Numbered from the stretch's first letter, positions 35,546 through 45,473 are shown. The stretch: 64,000 nucleotides of DNA from Croceibacterium_A sp035626815 (GCA_035626815.1 DASPMY010000030.1:1-64000); one strand, 5' to 3'. Program-made: numbers and translations. Notes: generated from the letters alone by a model not told the origin.

Positions 35546-35557
35546 TAACAGTCGTTA
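35546..35557. promoter_or_regulatory. Operator-like palindrome (TAACA-GT-CGTTA)
   Basis: In the divergent region between the MarR gene and the carotenoid oxygenase, 28 bases before the oxygenase ATG and 55 before the regulator GTG. One mismatch to TAACG-NN-CGTTA. Placement fits autoregulation plus control of the oxygenase. Confidence 0.6.
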
Positions 35558-35585
35558 GCGTTTAGCCACAGAATCAGAGGATGCC

Positions 35586-37070
35586 ATGACCGCCTTTCCG
35601 CAGACCATCCACTTCATCGGCAGCAACACCCCGCGGCGCGTCGAGCTGTCGGTCCGCAACCTCGCGGTCGAGGGCGAGATCCCGGCCGAGATCGACGGCG
35701 CGTTCTTCCGCGCGGTGCCCGACAACGCCCACGCGCCGATGTTCGACGACGACATCGCGCTCAACGCCGACGGGATGATCGCGCGCTTCAACTTCGAAAA
35801 CGGGGCGGTCGACTACGACATCCGCTACGTCGAGACTGAGCGCTACCTCGCCGAGAAGAAGGCCCGCCGCGCGCTGTTCGGCCGCTACCGCAACCCGTTC
35901 ACCGACGATCCCTCGGTCGCCGGCTTCGACCGCACCGTCGCCAACACCACGCCGGTGTGGCACGCCGGCCGGCTGTTCATGACCAAGGAGGACGGCCGCG
36001 CCTACGAGATCGACCCGCATACCCTCGCCACGCGGGGCAAGTGGGACTGGTACGGCGCGCTCAGGAGCGAGACCTTCACCGCCCACCCGCGCCTCGACCC
36101 GGTCACCGGCGAGCTGTTCTTCTTCGGCTACGAGGCGGGCGGTCTGTGCAGCCTCGACATCGCTTACGGCATCGCCGACGCCGACGGCAACCTCGTCTCC
36201 GAGCAGTGGTTCCGGCAGCCGTACTGCGCGACGATCCACGACTTCGTGATCACGCAGAAATACGCGATCTGGCCGATCTTCCCGACCACCGCCGACCTCG
36301 ACCGGCTCAAGGCGGGCGGCCACCACTGGGCGCACCAGCAGGAGCTCGAAAGCTGGCTGGCGATCATGCCGCGCTACGGCTCGGTCGACGAGATGCGTTG
36401 GATCAAGGGCCCGGCCGGCATCTCGGCGTTCCACGAGGTCAACGCCTACGACGACGGCGACCTGGTCCACATCGACTTGTGCCTGACCGACACCAACGCC
36501 TTCCCGTTCATGCGCGAGGCGGGCGGCATCCACCGCGACCAGCAGAGCCTGCAGGGGGCGCTGACCCGCTGGACGATCGACATGAGCAAGGCCGAACCGA
36601 CGATCGAGGAGCGCCCGCTCGGCCCTCCGGGCGACTTGCCGCGCCTCGCCGACGCCGACCAGGGCCGGCCCTACAATCGCGCCTGGTACCTGAGCATGAA
36701 CCCGCACGGCGGGCCGCCGATGCCGGGCGGGCCGGTGGGCGTCAACTTCAACGCGCTGATGCGCATCGAGCCCGGCAACGGGCGCCTCGGCGTGATGGGC
36801 GTCCCGCCGGGGGCGGCGATCAGCGAGCCGGTTCATGTGCCCGCGCAGGACCCCGCGCACGGCGGCTGGCTGATGATGGTGGTTGACGTCCCCAACGGGC
36901 CCCCGGGCCAATCGGCGCCGCATGACTATTCGTCCGAGCTGTGGATCGTCGAGGCCGACGCGGTCGAGCAAGGCCCCATCGCGCGCGTCCGGACCGGTCT
37001 CGCGCTGCGCAGCCAGGTCCACGGCTGCTGGGTCAGCCGGGCCAAGCTGGACGCGAGCCGGCGGAGGTAG
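35586..37070 (+). CDS. Carotenoid oxygenase family dioxygenase (second)
   Basis: Fe(II) double-bond-cleaving dioxygenase of 494 residues. Iron ligands His167 (TAHPRLDP), His218 (TIHDFVIT), His283 (AFHEVNAY) and His479 (QVHGCWV) are complete. Blade motifs FDDDIALNADGMIARFNFENG and NTTPVWHAGRLFMTKEDG are typical of the bacterial branch with lignostilbene and related phenylpropenoid dioxygenases. It is divergent from a MarR gene with an operator-like palindrome between them, a common layout for catabolic genes. Substrate could be a lignin-derived stilbene; this is inference. Confidence 0.88.
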   Translation: MTAFPQTIHFIGSNTPRRVELSVRNLAVEGEIPAEIDGAFFRAVPDNAHAPMFDDDIALNADGMIARFNFENGAVDYDIRYVETERYLAEKKARRALFGRYRNPFTDDPSVAGFDRTVANTTPVWHAGRLFMTKEDGRAYEIDPHTLATRGKWDWYGALRSETFTAHPRLDPVTGELFFFGYEAGGLCSLDIAYGIADADGNLVSEQWFRQPYCATIHDFVITQKYAIWPIFPTTADLDRLKAGGHHWAHQQELESWLAIMPRYGSVDEMRWIKGPAGISAFHEVNAYDDGDLVHIDLCLTDTNAFPFMREAGGIHRDQQSLQGALTRWTIDMSKAEPTIEERPLGPPGDLPRLADADQGRPYNRAWYLSMNPHGGPPMPGGPVGVNFNALMRIEPGNGRLGVMGVPPGAAISEPVHVPAQDPAHGGWLMMVVDVPNGPPGQSAPHDYSSELWIVEADAVEQGPIARVRTGLALRSQVHGCWVSRAKLDASRRR

Positions 37071-37101
37071 CATACTCCGTTCAAAATACGGGGAGAGTGT
37101 C

Positions 37102-38151
37102 ATGAAGTTCTCGCGCATTGCCGTTGCGCTTGCGGCGCCCTTGCTGTTCGCCGCGCCGGCGCTCGCCAAGGACCCGGTTCCGTCCGCCAAGGACTATCCC
37201 GCGCCACCCGCCGGGTGGCAGGTGCCGCGCACCGCGTGGGGCGACCCGGATCTGCGCGGCATGTGGCCGGTCGACTACCTCGCCGGCACCCCGCGCGAGC
37301 GGTCGGCCGAGCTCGGCGACCGCCGCGAGTGGACCGAGGAGGAATACCAGCAGCGCTTCGCCGCGGCCGAGGAAGGCGCCACGCTGATCGACAAGCAGGA
37401 CAAGGTCGGCATCCTCGGCATGGGCCACTGGACCGAGCGCGGCCGGCCGCTGTGGCAGACCTCGCTGATCGTCCAGCCGGCCAACGGCCGCGTGCCGGCG
37501 CTGACCGAGGAAGGCCGCCGCGCCCAGGCCGCGGTCAAGACCTCGTGGAACACCGAGGTGTTCGATTCGCTCGGCGATTTCGGCATCTGGGACCGCTGCC
37601 TGACGCGCGGCCTGCCCGGCTCGCTGATGCCCGGCGCCTACAACATGGGCATCCGCATCATGCAGAGCCCCGGGCTGGTGGTGATCCCGATCGAGATGGT
37701 CCACGAGACGCGCTTCGTCTATCTCGACGGGCGCGCGGCGCCGCCGCCCGAAGTGCAGCAGTACCTCGGCTTCTCGCGCGGCCACTGGGACGGCGACACG
37801 CTAGTCATCGAGACGACCAACTTCACCCCGGGCATGAGCAACGGCGCCTCGCCCAACAGCGCGCAGATGAAGCTGACCGAGCGGCTGACCCCGACCGGCC
37901 CCGACCAGATCCGCTACGAAGCATGGATCGAGGATCCGGTGATGCTGACCGCGCCGTACAAGATCGACATGCCGTGGCGGCGCAACCCGAACTACGAGTT
38001 CTACGAATACGCCTGCCACGAAGGCAACGTGCAGATTCGCGGCTACATCACCGCGACTTCCCCGCGCTTCCAGCATCTGCGCGAGGAGCAGTGGGCCGAG
38101 CAGGGCGAGAAGCCGACGCCGGCGGAGCCGGGGCCGGGCGGCCAGCGGTAG
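37102..38151 (+). CDS. Exported protein of unknown function, relative of the gene at 32989
   Basis: Product of 349 residues with a clear signal peptide (AVALAAPLLFAAPALAK) and GGGGAGAG before the ATG. Motifs HWDGDTLVIETTNFTPG, MKLTERLTPTGPDQIRYE and IEDPVMLTAPYKIDMPW align in order with those of the exported protein at 32989-34098. It also contains AWGDPDLRGMWPVDYLAGTP near the N-terminus, a common opening of this family. It follows the carotenoid oxygenase by 31 bases and is probably co-transcribed. Function unknown; the family recurs around aromatic and terpenoid catabolic genes. Confidence 0.78.
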   Translation: MKFSRIAVALAAPLLFAAPALAKDPVPSAKDYPAPPAGWQVPRTAWGDPDLRGMWPVDYLAGTPRERSAELGDRREWTEEEYQQRFAAAEEGATLIDKQDKVGILGMGHWTERGRPLWQTSLIVQPANGRVPALTEEGRRAQAAVKTSWNTEVFDSLGDFGIWDRCLTRGLPGSLMPGAYNMGIRIMQSPGLVVIPIEMVHETRFVYLDGRAAPPPEVQQYLGFSRGHWDGDTLVIETTNFTPGMSNGASPNSAQMKLTERLTPTGPDQIRYEAWIEDPVMLTAPYKIDMPWRRNPNYEFYEYACHEGNVQIRGYITATSPRFQHLREEQWAEQGEKPTPAEPGPGGQR

Positions 38152-38240
38152 CCGCGGCCGCGTTGCCGGCCCCGGGCGGGAAACCCGCGACCGGCTGAGG
38201 CGTCTCCTCGCTGTCCCCTGGGCAGCACGAGGAGCGAGCG

Positions 38241-39017
38241 ATGACCGGCCGGATCGAACGCTGGCGCACCTTGAGGCAACTCGACGCGTGGCTGCGCACG
38301 CCGATGCTGCTGTTGAGCCTCGTATGGCTGGCGCTCGTCGTGATCGAGCTCACCGCGGGGGCCGACACGCTGCTGTCGACCATCGGCACGGCGATCTGGG
38401 TCGCGTTCATCGTCGAGTTCGTCGTGCGCTTTGCGCTGGCCCCCGAGAAGCGCCCGTTCCTCAAGCGCAACTGGCTGACGGTCATCGCGCTGGTTGTCCC
38501 GGCTTTCCGCCTGCTCCGGGCCTTCGCCGTGTTCCGGGCCGCCGGCGCGTTGCGCGGGCTGCGCCTCGTCAAGATAGTCGGCACCGCCAACCGCAGCATG
38601 AACGCGCTGAGGGTGACGCTGCGCCGCCGCCAGTTCGGCTATGTCGGCGGCCTGACGCTGCTCGTGATGGCGCTCGGCGCCGCCGGAATGCTGAGCTTCG
38701 AGCCGGCCGCCGAGGTCCGCGGCGGCTTCGCCAGCTACTGGGACGCGCTGTGGTGGACCGGCATGCTGTTGACCACGATCGGCAGCCAGTTCTGGCCGGT
38801 GACCAGCGAAGGGCGCATCCTCGCCTTCCTGCTGTCGCTCTACGGGCTGGCGGTGCTCGGCTATCTGACCGCGACGTTCGCCAGCTTCTTCATCGGGCGC
38901 GATGCCGAAAAGGCCGACGGCCCGGTGGCCGGCGCCGCCGAGCTGGCGGCGCTGCGCAAGGAGATCGAGATGCTGCGCCTGGCCGTCGCCGGCGACGGCC
39001 AGGCGGCAGCGGGTTGA
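38241..39017 (+). CDS. Voltage-gated-channel-like ion transporter with an atypical selectivity filter
   Basis: Six-span channel subunit of 258 residues. S1-S3 lie within residues 20-90; an S4-like segment LLRAFAVFRAAGALRGLRLVK carries several arginines; the pore loop is YWDALWWTGMLLTTIGSQFW and S6 is LSLYGLAVLGYLTATFASFF. The canonical potassium filter TVGYGD is replaced by TIGSQF, which puts the ion selectivity in doubt. A C-terminal coiled coil (ELAALRKEIEMLRLAV) follows, as in KvAP-type bacterial channels. GAGGAG before the ATG. Convergent with the DUF1097 gene. Confidence 0.8.
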   Translation: MTGRIERWRTLRQLDAWLRTPMLLLSLVWLALVVIELTAGADTLLSTIGTAIWVAFIVEFVVRFALAPEKRPFLKRNWLTVIALVVPAFRLLRAFAVFRAAGALRGLRLVKIVGTANRSMNALRVTLRRRQFGYVGGLTLLVMALGAAGMLSFEPAAEVRGGFASYWDALWWTGMLLTTIGSQFWPVTSEGRILAFLLSLYGLAVLGYLTATFASFFIGRDAEKADGPVAGAAELAALRKEIEMLRLAVAGDGQAAAG

Positions 39018-39020
39018 CCG

Positions 39021-39533
39021 TCAGGCCGCGTCGGCCGGGGCCTTCCTGGTCAGCGCGTTGGCGAGCATCTCGGAGACGTAGCCGAACACCGCGCCGATGA
39101 TCACCGACAGGGCGACCGGCACGATCGCCTCGGTCGGGTCGCCGTCGTAGAGCGGCAGCGCGCCGGCGATCGAGGCGAAGCCGTAGACGCTGGCCGGGAT
39201 CGTCGCCAGCAGCGGGATCTTGCTCGACAGGCAGATCAGCGCCGCGCCGAGGCCGACGGCGATGCCGAACGCGATCGGCGCGTCGAGCGAGCCGAGCGGA
39301 CCGGTCGCCAGCAGCACCGCGGCGAGGCCGACGAGCGCGCCCCAGATCATGCACACCACCGCGGTGGTCGAGCCCTTGATGCCGCCGCCCGAGTGGAAGT
39401 GGCAGCCCCAGGCGATGAACGAGACCCAGATCAGGCCGGCGAGGATCGTCGAGTTGAGCGGCCCGATGTAGAGCCAGGTGTCGAGGACGGCGAGCAAGCC
39501 GACCGAGGTGGCGAGCGCAAACAGTGCAGGCAT
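39021..39533 (-). CDS. DUF1097 integral membrane protein
   Basis: Product of 170 residues with about five membrane spans (LFALATSVGLLAVLDTWLY, AGLIWVSFIAWGCHFHSGG, VVCMIWGALVGLAAVLLATG and two more). The motif WGCHFHSGGG and overall topology match DUF1097 proteins, whose function is unknown. It is divergent from the NTF2-like gene at 39707. Confidence 0.78.
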   Translation of the reverse strand: MPALFALATSVGLLAVLDTWLYIGPLNSTILAGLIWVSFIAWGCHFHSGGGIKGSTTAVVCMIWGALVGLAAVLLATGPLGSLDAPIAFGIAVGLGAALICLSSKIPLLATIPASVYGFASIAGALPLYDGDPTEAIVPVALSVIIGAVFGYVSEMLANALTRKAPADAA

Positions 39534-39706
39534 GTGACAACTCCCCCAAACGTTATCGTTTTTGTCGAGGCGGCCCGGTCATGCCCGTCCGCAAGGAAAA
39601 GCTAACCATCTCCGTTCGCCGCGTCCAGCCGCCGGGGCGCGCCCATCCACGCTTGCGCACGGCCTTGGGCGGCGGCACTCTCCGGGCCGGCAACGGGAGG
39701 ATGGAC

Positions 39707-40291
39707 ATGGTGCGCAACTGGTTGGCCGCGGCGGCGGCGGTGGGTGGGATCGCGCTCGGCGCGCTGGCGGGGCCGCATGTGCCCGGCCTGGCGGCCGAGG
39801 GCGCCGCGGCGGGCGACGGCGCGCTGGCGGACCGCATCGCCATCGAGGACATGGTCACGCGCTACTACGGCAACTTCGGCAAGCCGGACGCGGCCGAGGA
39901 CTTCGGCGCGTTCTACACCGAGGACGCGGTGTTCGACGTCAACGGCATCGTCTCGACCGGCCGCGAGGCGATCGAGGCGTTCTACACCGACACCGGCGAC
40001 GACGCGGAGGCCCCGGCGGCGCAAGGCACCTTCCACATGATGATCAGCAACCCGGTGATCGACGTGAACGGCGACACCGCGACCGCCGAGTTCATGTGGA
40101 CCGGGGTGATGAACCAGACCATCGACGGCCGCCCGGTGCTGTGGGAGCAGGGCCGCGAGTACGACCGGCTGGTCAAGCAGGACGGCGCGTGGCGCATCCA
40201 GAAGCGCGTGGTGATCGCCGACAGCGGCCTGCCCGAGCGCTACAAGGCGACCTACCAGCCGCGGCGGGATTACGACATCGCCGGCGAATAG
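39707..40291 (+). CDS. Exported or membrane-anchored NTF2/SnoaL-like protein
   Basis: Product of 194 residues. An N-terminal hydrophobic segment (WLAAAAAVGGIALGALAG) acts as signal or anchor; the rest is a SnoaL_4-type domain with IEDMVTRYYGNFGKPDAAEDF, FYTEDAVFDVNGIVSTG and WRIQKRVVIADSG. I chose the ATG at 39707 because GGGAGG stands six bases upstream; an ATG at 39701 touches that site. It is the only one of the five NTF2-like proteins here predicted to leave the cytoplasm. Confidence 0.75.
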   Translation: MVRNWLAAAAAVGGIALGALAGPHVPGLAAEGAAAGDGALADRIAIEDMVTRYYGNFGKPDAAEDFGAFYTEDAVFDVNGIVSTGREAIEAFYTDTGDDAEAPAAQGTFHMMISNPVIDVNGDTATAEFMWTGVMNQTIDGRPVLWEQGREYDRLVKQDGAWRIQKRVVIADSGLPERYKATYQPRRDYDIAGE

Positions 40292-40505
40292 CCCGGTGTC
40301 CGCTTTGGGCGGTAGGCGGACATTCAGCCGGGCAGCCGTGAACCGGAGCGACCGGGCGAGACGGACAGATCGATCGACAGACTTGGCGAGCCGGGCTGCT
40401 CATCATCGAAACTGTCCCACCATTGCTCGCCCCACTTCCGAGAGACTCGACGCCGGCATGGTCTAATGGATACTAGCGCGACGTGAGTTCCCACGGGGGG
40501 GATTC

Positions 40506-43500
40506 GTGCAAACCGAACCTACACCGCGCGACTCGCGCCAGGGGGAAACTGTGCCTGAAGCCAGCAAGTCCAAGACCGTCACCGTCAAACTACTTCCCCA
40601 AGCGAACGACGACAATGCCAGCGGGCTCGAGAACGGGCTGCTGTGGATCGACGTGCTGGCGAACGACCTGGCGCAGAACGCGGCAAGCCTGTGGTCGCTG
40701 GACCAGGTCGATCGTGCGCTCCACACGTCGCCGCTCACCGCGGTGCAGCTGCTGAGCGGCGCGAGCGTCTGGTTCCAGGACGGCAAGGTCGTGTACGATG
40801 CCAGCGCCGCATGGGACCATCTTGCCGCCGGCGAGCTCGCCACCGACACGTTCACCTATAGCATTCGGCTGGCGAACGGCGCGGTGACCTATGCGACCGT
40901 CACGGTCGAGATCATGGGCGAAGCCGACGGCATCACCGGCTTCGTTTCCGACGGCTACGTCGCCGATGCGACGGTGTTCGTCGATGTCGACGGCGACGGG
41001 ATGCTCGACGACGACGAGGACAGCACCACGACCGACGCCAACGGCGACTTTTTCCTCGACACCGCCCAGGTCGGCCAGCTGCTCGCATTCGGCGGGACGA
41101 ACATCGACACGGGTCTTGCCAACACCCTGACGCTGGCGGCGCCCGTGGGGGCGAGCGCGATCAATCCGCTGACCACCCTGATCGCCGCGATGATCGATCC
41201 GGCGAACGGGATCGATGCCGGGGCCGCCGAAGCCGCGATCAAAAGCGCGCTCGGCCTGCCGGACGTCGATCTCCTGAGCTACGACATGCTGGCCGCAGAA
41301 GCCGGGGATCCCGATGCGCTCGCCGCGCAGAAGGCCGCGGGCAGCGTCGTGACGCTGCTCCTGGCCGCCCGAGAGCTGGGCGGAGCCGACGCTCCGGCGG
41401 CGGAGGCGGCCGTGCTCGATGCGCTCGCCGGCGCGCTCACGGCAGGGGATCCGGTCGCGCTCGCGGACACTGCTGTACTGTCGTCGATCTTCGCCGCCGC
41501 GCTGCCCGACGCCGACTACGCCGCTGCGGTGAGCTCGGTCGCCGCGGCCAATGCGCTGATCGAGGACGCCGGGAGCTTCGCCGAAGTGGCGCACGGCCAA
41601 GCCCTGGCCGCTGCGATCCGCGACACCGACGGCGACGAATGGATCGAGGGCAGCGCTGCTGACGAAGTCTTCGACGGGCGCTCGAGCGGCTATCTCGCCA
41701 TCAACGGCGGCGACGGCAGCGACACGGTCGTGCTGGGCGGTCCGCGCGACGCGTTCACCTTCGAATCGCGCAACGGCTTCATCTACGCGGTGGGGCCTGA
41801 TGGGGAGACCGAGCTCGATGCGATCGAGCGCGTGCTGTTCACCGATGGCGCCGCGACGATCCAGGAGCTGGGGCCGTTCACCGTCGAAGGAACGGGGAAT
41901 ACCTTCCTCCACGGCACTTACGCCGACGACATCCTGATCGGCCATGCGACCGAGAACGACGCGGTTGAGCTGCGAGGCACCGGTACCGACTTCGCCGACG
42001 GCCGCGGCGGGGACTACGACCGGGTGGTGATCGACCTCGGGCTGGAATCCGCCGGCGCGACGATCGCCTTCACTGGCACCCAGGTTCTCGAGCTCACCTC
42101 GGGAACCAAGACGATCGCCAACTTCGAGCAAGTGCAGTTTCGCGACAGCGTCTTCGACGACACGCTCAGCGGCGGAGACGGCCAGGACATCTTTCAGTAT
42201 CGCGGCGGCAACGACGTCTACGACGGCGGCGAGGGAATCGACTGGATCCACCTGGACGCCGCGTTCGAGGACCTGGTGTTCGCGCAAGTCGACCCGACCA
42301 CTTACACCGCGACGGCGGCCGACGGCGACGTGCTGACCTTCCGCAACTTCGAAGGCCTGTTGAGCTACGCGACGCTGGAGTCCGTGACGAACATCGCGGC
42401 GCTGCTGCGGCTGCCGATCACCGGCACGCCGGGCGACGACTGGCTGGAAGGGACCGACGGTGACGACGTCTTCGCCGCATCCGGCGGGAACGACTACGTC
42501 ATCGGCAGCTCCGGGACCGACACGCTGCGGCTGAGCGGTACGCGCGCGGACTACGCGGTGGCCGCGGCAGATACCGGCGGTACCGAGATCATGGTCGTCG
42601 ACCTGCGCACCGGCGCCCCTGATGGCAAGGTCTACGCGCTGTCGGTGGAAGCCTTCGCTTTTGCCGACCAGACGCTCGGACTTGCCGATCTCGGACCCTT
42701 TACCGTCACCGGAACGGTCGATGGCGACGCGCTGCAAGGCACTTACGGCGACGATTATATCTTCGGGCTGGACGGCGACGATCTGATCTACTGGTGGCCC
42801 GGCGGGAACGACGTGATCGACGGCGGCGACGGCACGGACCTCGTCCACATCGAGCTGTGGCAGTCGGGCGGGCCCGTGTCCTTCACGTTCAACGGCGACG
42901 GCACTTATGCGATGCCGACGGGCGAGACGCTGACCCTCACCGCGGTCGAGGACGTTGAGCTCATCGGCGGTGAGCAGGGTGACACCCTGGTCGGCGGGGC
43001 GGGCAACGATTTCATCGTCGGCGAGGAAGGCGACGACTGGCTCGAGGGCGGGGACGGCAGCGACTCGCTGGAGGGCTACGAGGGCGACGACACCCTGATC
43101 GGCGGCGCCGGCGACGATTTCATCGGCGACACCGCGGGTAACGGAGTCGCCGATGGGGGCGAAGGCACCGACGTTTTCGCCGTGCTCGGTGAGCGCGACC
43201 AGTTCCGCGCCGACTACGTCGACGACACCACCATCCGGCTCACCGACCTGTCCGGCGCGGGCACCTTCCTGGTCCAAAACGTCGAGATCGTGCGCTTCTG
43301 GGGCATCGATGCGACGCCGGAAGAACTGGTCGCGCGCATTGGCGAGCCCGGGTCTGACTGGCTGATCGGCAGCGAGGGTAACGACCTGTTCCTCACTTCC
43401 GGCGGCACTGACTTCCTGTGGGGAGAGCTTGGCACCGATTTGCTGCGGCTCACCGGCACCCGCGCCGACTACTCGCTCACCGCCGACCCCGACGGCAGCG

Positions 43501-45473
43501 ACCTGCTCGTCCTCACCGACTTGCGCGAGGCCGATCCGGAAACCGGGCTCGGGCCCGACGGCGTCATGCACCTCTCGTCGATCGAGCGCCTGCAGTTCGC
43601 CGACGGCAACGCGCTGGTCTCGGAGTACGGGCCGTTCACGTTCGTCGACGTCCCCGGCAACGACGGGTCCTTCCAGGGCACTTATTCGAATGACGTGGTC
43701 CTCGCCGGGGACGGCGACGACTGGCTGTTCTCGGCCGAGGGCACCGACACCCTCGATGGCGGCGAAGGGACCGACACCGCCTATTTCGATTTCCGGCGCG
43801 AGGCATCCGGCATCATCGTCGACTTCTCGGCCGCCTCGCCGATCGTGCGGCTCGGCCAGGCGGTGACGCTCGCCGGGATCGAGAAGTTCGAGGTCGACGG
43901 CAGCGACTTCGACGACACCATCACGCTCGGCGCCGGAGACGACATGGCGTGGGCGAGCGGCGGACACGACGTCATCGACGGCGGTGACGGCCACGACATC
44001 GTCATGCTCGACGACGGCTACAACGCGTTCCAGTTCACGCTCGAGGGGGACGGCTCGCTGCGCATCACCTCGACCGGGCTCGGCGGGCGGAGCTCCGACT
44101 GGTCGCTGGTGCTGCGCAACGTCGAGGGCGTCGTGCTGAGCGGCCCGCGCAGCGTGTTCGACATCGCGGCGCTGGTGAGCCCCGTCTACGGCAGCTCGGG
44201 GGGCGCCGATCTGAGCGTCGGGCCCGACGACAAGGTCATCATCGCCGGGAGCGGCGACGATCGCATCGACACGTGGGGCGGCGGCGACGCGTGGATCGAC
44301 GGCGGCGACGGGGACGACCTCGCGTACATCGACTTCGCGGAGTCCGCGGAGGGCGTGTTCTTCCAGTTCGACGGCTCCGGCCAGGATCAGTTCATCGATC
44401 AGCTCGGCGTCACGCTGGTCAATGTCGAGCGCGCCGAGATCTACGGCAGCGACTTCGACGACCGCTTGCGCGGCGGACAGAACGACGACGTGGTCTGGGG
44501 CGGCGCCGGCAACGACCGGCTGTTCGGCGCAGAGGGCCGCGACATCGTGCAGGGCGGAACCGGAAACGACATCCTGACCGGGCACGCCGGCAACGACATC
44601 TTCCAGTTCGACTTCACCGATTCCGGCGACGACGTCATCGCCGACTTCATCCACGGGCAGGACCGCATCTATCTCAACGGCGTCACGATCGGCGAGTGGG
44701 CGCCGATCGATGGCGACGGCGACGGCGCTGTCGATTCGCTCGGCACGACCTATTCGACCGAGACCGCCGCCCTGGGCACGATCACCGTCGGCGGGCTCGA
44801 CGCCCCGCAAGTCGTGACGATGCACATCGGTCACGGCGGGGACGACATCCTGATGGGGACCGACGGCAACGATTACCTGTGGGGCAACAGCGGCAGCGAC
44901 CGGATCGTCGCCTCGACGCTGGGCGACGACTACATCGACGGCGGCCCCGGCTTCGACTGGCTGATCTTCAACCTCGAGAACGCGACGGAAGGCCTGGTGT
45001 TCAACCTTGCCACCGATCAGTCCGCCGTCATCCGCGGCGGGGTCAAGCAGATCCACAACATGGAAGCGGTGATGACCAGCGGCTCGCAGTTTGCCGATGT
45101 CATCACCGGCGGCGACAACTTTGACTCGCTGTTCGGAGGCCGGGGCGACGACGTGCTGAACGGCGGCGGCGGCGACGATCAGCTGAGCGGCGACTTCGGC
45201 AACGATACGCTGACCGGGGGCGCGGGCCGCGACACGTTTACGATCAACTTCTACGAGACCGGGGACAAGACGATCACCGACTTCGAATCGGGGGTCGACA
45301 TCCTGCAGATCGATCGGAGCAACATCCTCTCGCCGTGGACGTTCGCGGACGTCGACGGCGACGGGTCACTCGATGCCTCGACGCATTACCAGGGAACCGT
45401 GAGCGGTCTCGGCAGCGGCGAAATCATCTTGTTGGGCGCGTCGGCAGAGCCGGAGATCTTCTGGGTGGGATGA
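40506..45473 (+). CDS. Giant RTX-type calcium-binding secreted protein
   Basis: Acidic protein of 1655 residues with no cysteine that I can find, as usual for type I secretion substrates. After a charged N-terminus comes a cadherin/VCBS-like stretch (to about residue 140), a calcium loop DVDGDGMLDDDED, and an alanine-rich helical region to about 380. From about 400 to the end there are many GGxGxDxxx nonapeptides, interrupted by three related modules containing GTRADY- or GPRDAF-like and LGPFTV..GT segments. Two further DxDGDGxxD loops occur near the C-terminus, which ends with the uncleaved-secretion-type tail EIILLGASAEPEIFWVG. Start GTG 40506 or GTG 45 bases later, both with G-rich sites. 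No cognate transporter adjoins it. Confidence 0.88.
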   Translation: MQTEPTPRDSRQGETVPEASKSKTVTVKLLPQANDDNASGLENGLLWIDVLANDLAQNAASLWSLDQVDRALHTSPLTAVQLLSGASVWFQDGKVVYDASAAWDHLAAGELATDTFTYSIRLANGAVTYATVTVEIMGEADGITGFVSDGYVADATVFVDVDGDGMLDDDEDSTTTDANGDFFLDTAQVGQLLAFGGTNIDTGLANTLTLAAPVGASAINPLTTLIAAMIDPANGIDAGAAEAAIKSALGLPDVDLLSYDMLAAEAGDPDALAAQKAAGSVVTLLLAARELGGADAPAAEAAVLDALAGALTAGDPVALADTAVLSSIFAAALPDADYAAAVSSVAAANALIEDAGSFAEVAHGQALAAAIRDTDGDEWIEGSAADEVFDGRSSGYLAINGGDGSDTVVLGGPRDAFTFESRNGFIYAVGPDGETELDAIERVLFTDGAATIQELGPFTVEGTGNTFLHGTYADDILIGHATENDAVELRGTGTDFADGRGGDYDRVVIDLGLESAGATIAFTGTQVLELTSGTKTIANFEQVQFRDSVFDDTLSGGDGQDIFQYRGGNDVYDGGEGIDWIHLDAAFEDLVFAQVDPTTYTATAADGDVLTFRNFEGLLSYATLESVTNIAALLRLPITGTPGDDWLEGTDGDDVFAASGGNDYVIGSSGTDTLRLSGTRADYAVAAADTGGTEIMVVDLRTGAPDGKVYALSVEAFAFADQTLGLADLGPFTVTGTVDGDALQGTYGDDYIFGLDGDDLIYWWPGGNDVIDGGDGTDLVHIELWQSGGPVSFTFNGDGTYAMPTGETLTLTAVEDVELIGGEQGDTLVGGAGNDFIVGEEGDDWLEGGDGSDSLEGYEGDDTLIGGAGDDFIGDTAGNGVADGGEGTDVFAVLGERDQFRADYVDDTTIRLTDLSGAGTFLVQNVEIVRFWGIDATPEELVARIGEPGSDWLIGSEGNDLFLTSGGTDFLWGELGTDLLRLTGTRADYSLTADPDGSDLLVLTDLREADPETGLGPDGVMHLSSIERLQFADGNALVSEYGPFTFVDVPGNDGSFQGTYSNDVVLAGDGDDWLFSAEGTDTLDGGEGTDTAYFDFRREASGIIVDFSAASPIVRLGQAVTLAGIEKFEVDGSDFDDTITLGAGDDMAWASGGHDVIDGGDGHDIVMLDDGYNAFQFTLEGDGSLRITSTGLGGRSSDWSLVLRNVEGVVLSGPRSVFDIAALVSPVYGSSGGADLSVGPDDKVIIAGSGDDRIDTWGGGDAWIDGGDGDDLAYIDFAESAEGVFFQFDGSGQDQFIDQLGVTLVNVERAEIYGSDFDDRLRGGQNDDVVWGGAGNDRLFGAEGRDIVQGGTGNDILTGHAGNDIFQFDFTDSGDDVIADFIHGQDRIYLNGVTIGEWAPIDGDGDGAVDSLGTTYSTETAALGTITVGGLDAPQVVTMHIGHGGDDILMGTDGNDYLWGNSGSDRIVASTLGDDYIDGGPGFDWLIFNLENATEGLVFNLATDQSAVIRGGVKQIHNMEAVMTSGSQFADVITGGDNFDSLFGGRGDDVLNGGGGDDQLSGDFGNDTLTGGAGRDTFTINFYETGDKTITDFESGVDILQIDRSNILSPWTFADVDGDGSLDASTHYQGTVSGLGSGEIILLGASAEPEIFWVG

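Noticed and set aside
39552..39563. AACGTTATCGTT as a fifth copy of the MarR-type operator
   Set aside because: Half-sites are four rather than two bases apart and the outer T/A are missing; not the same motif.
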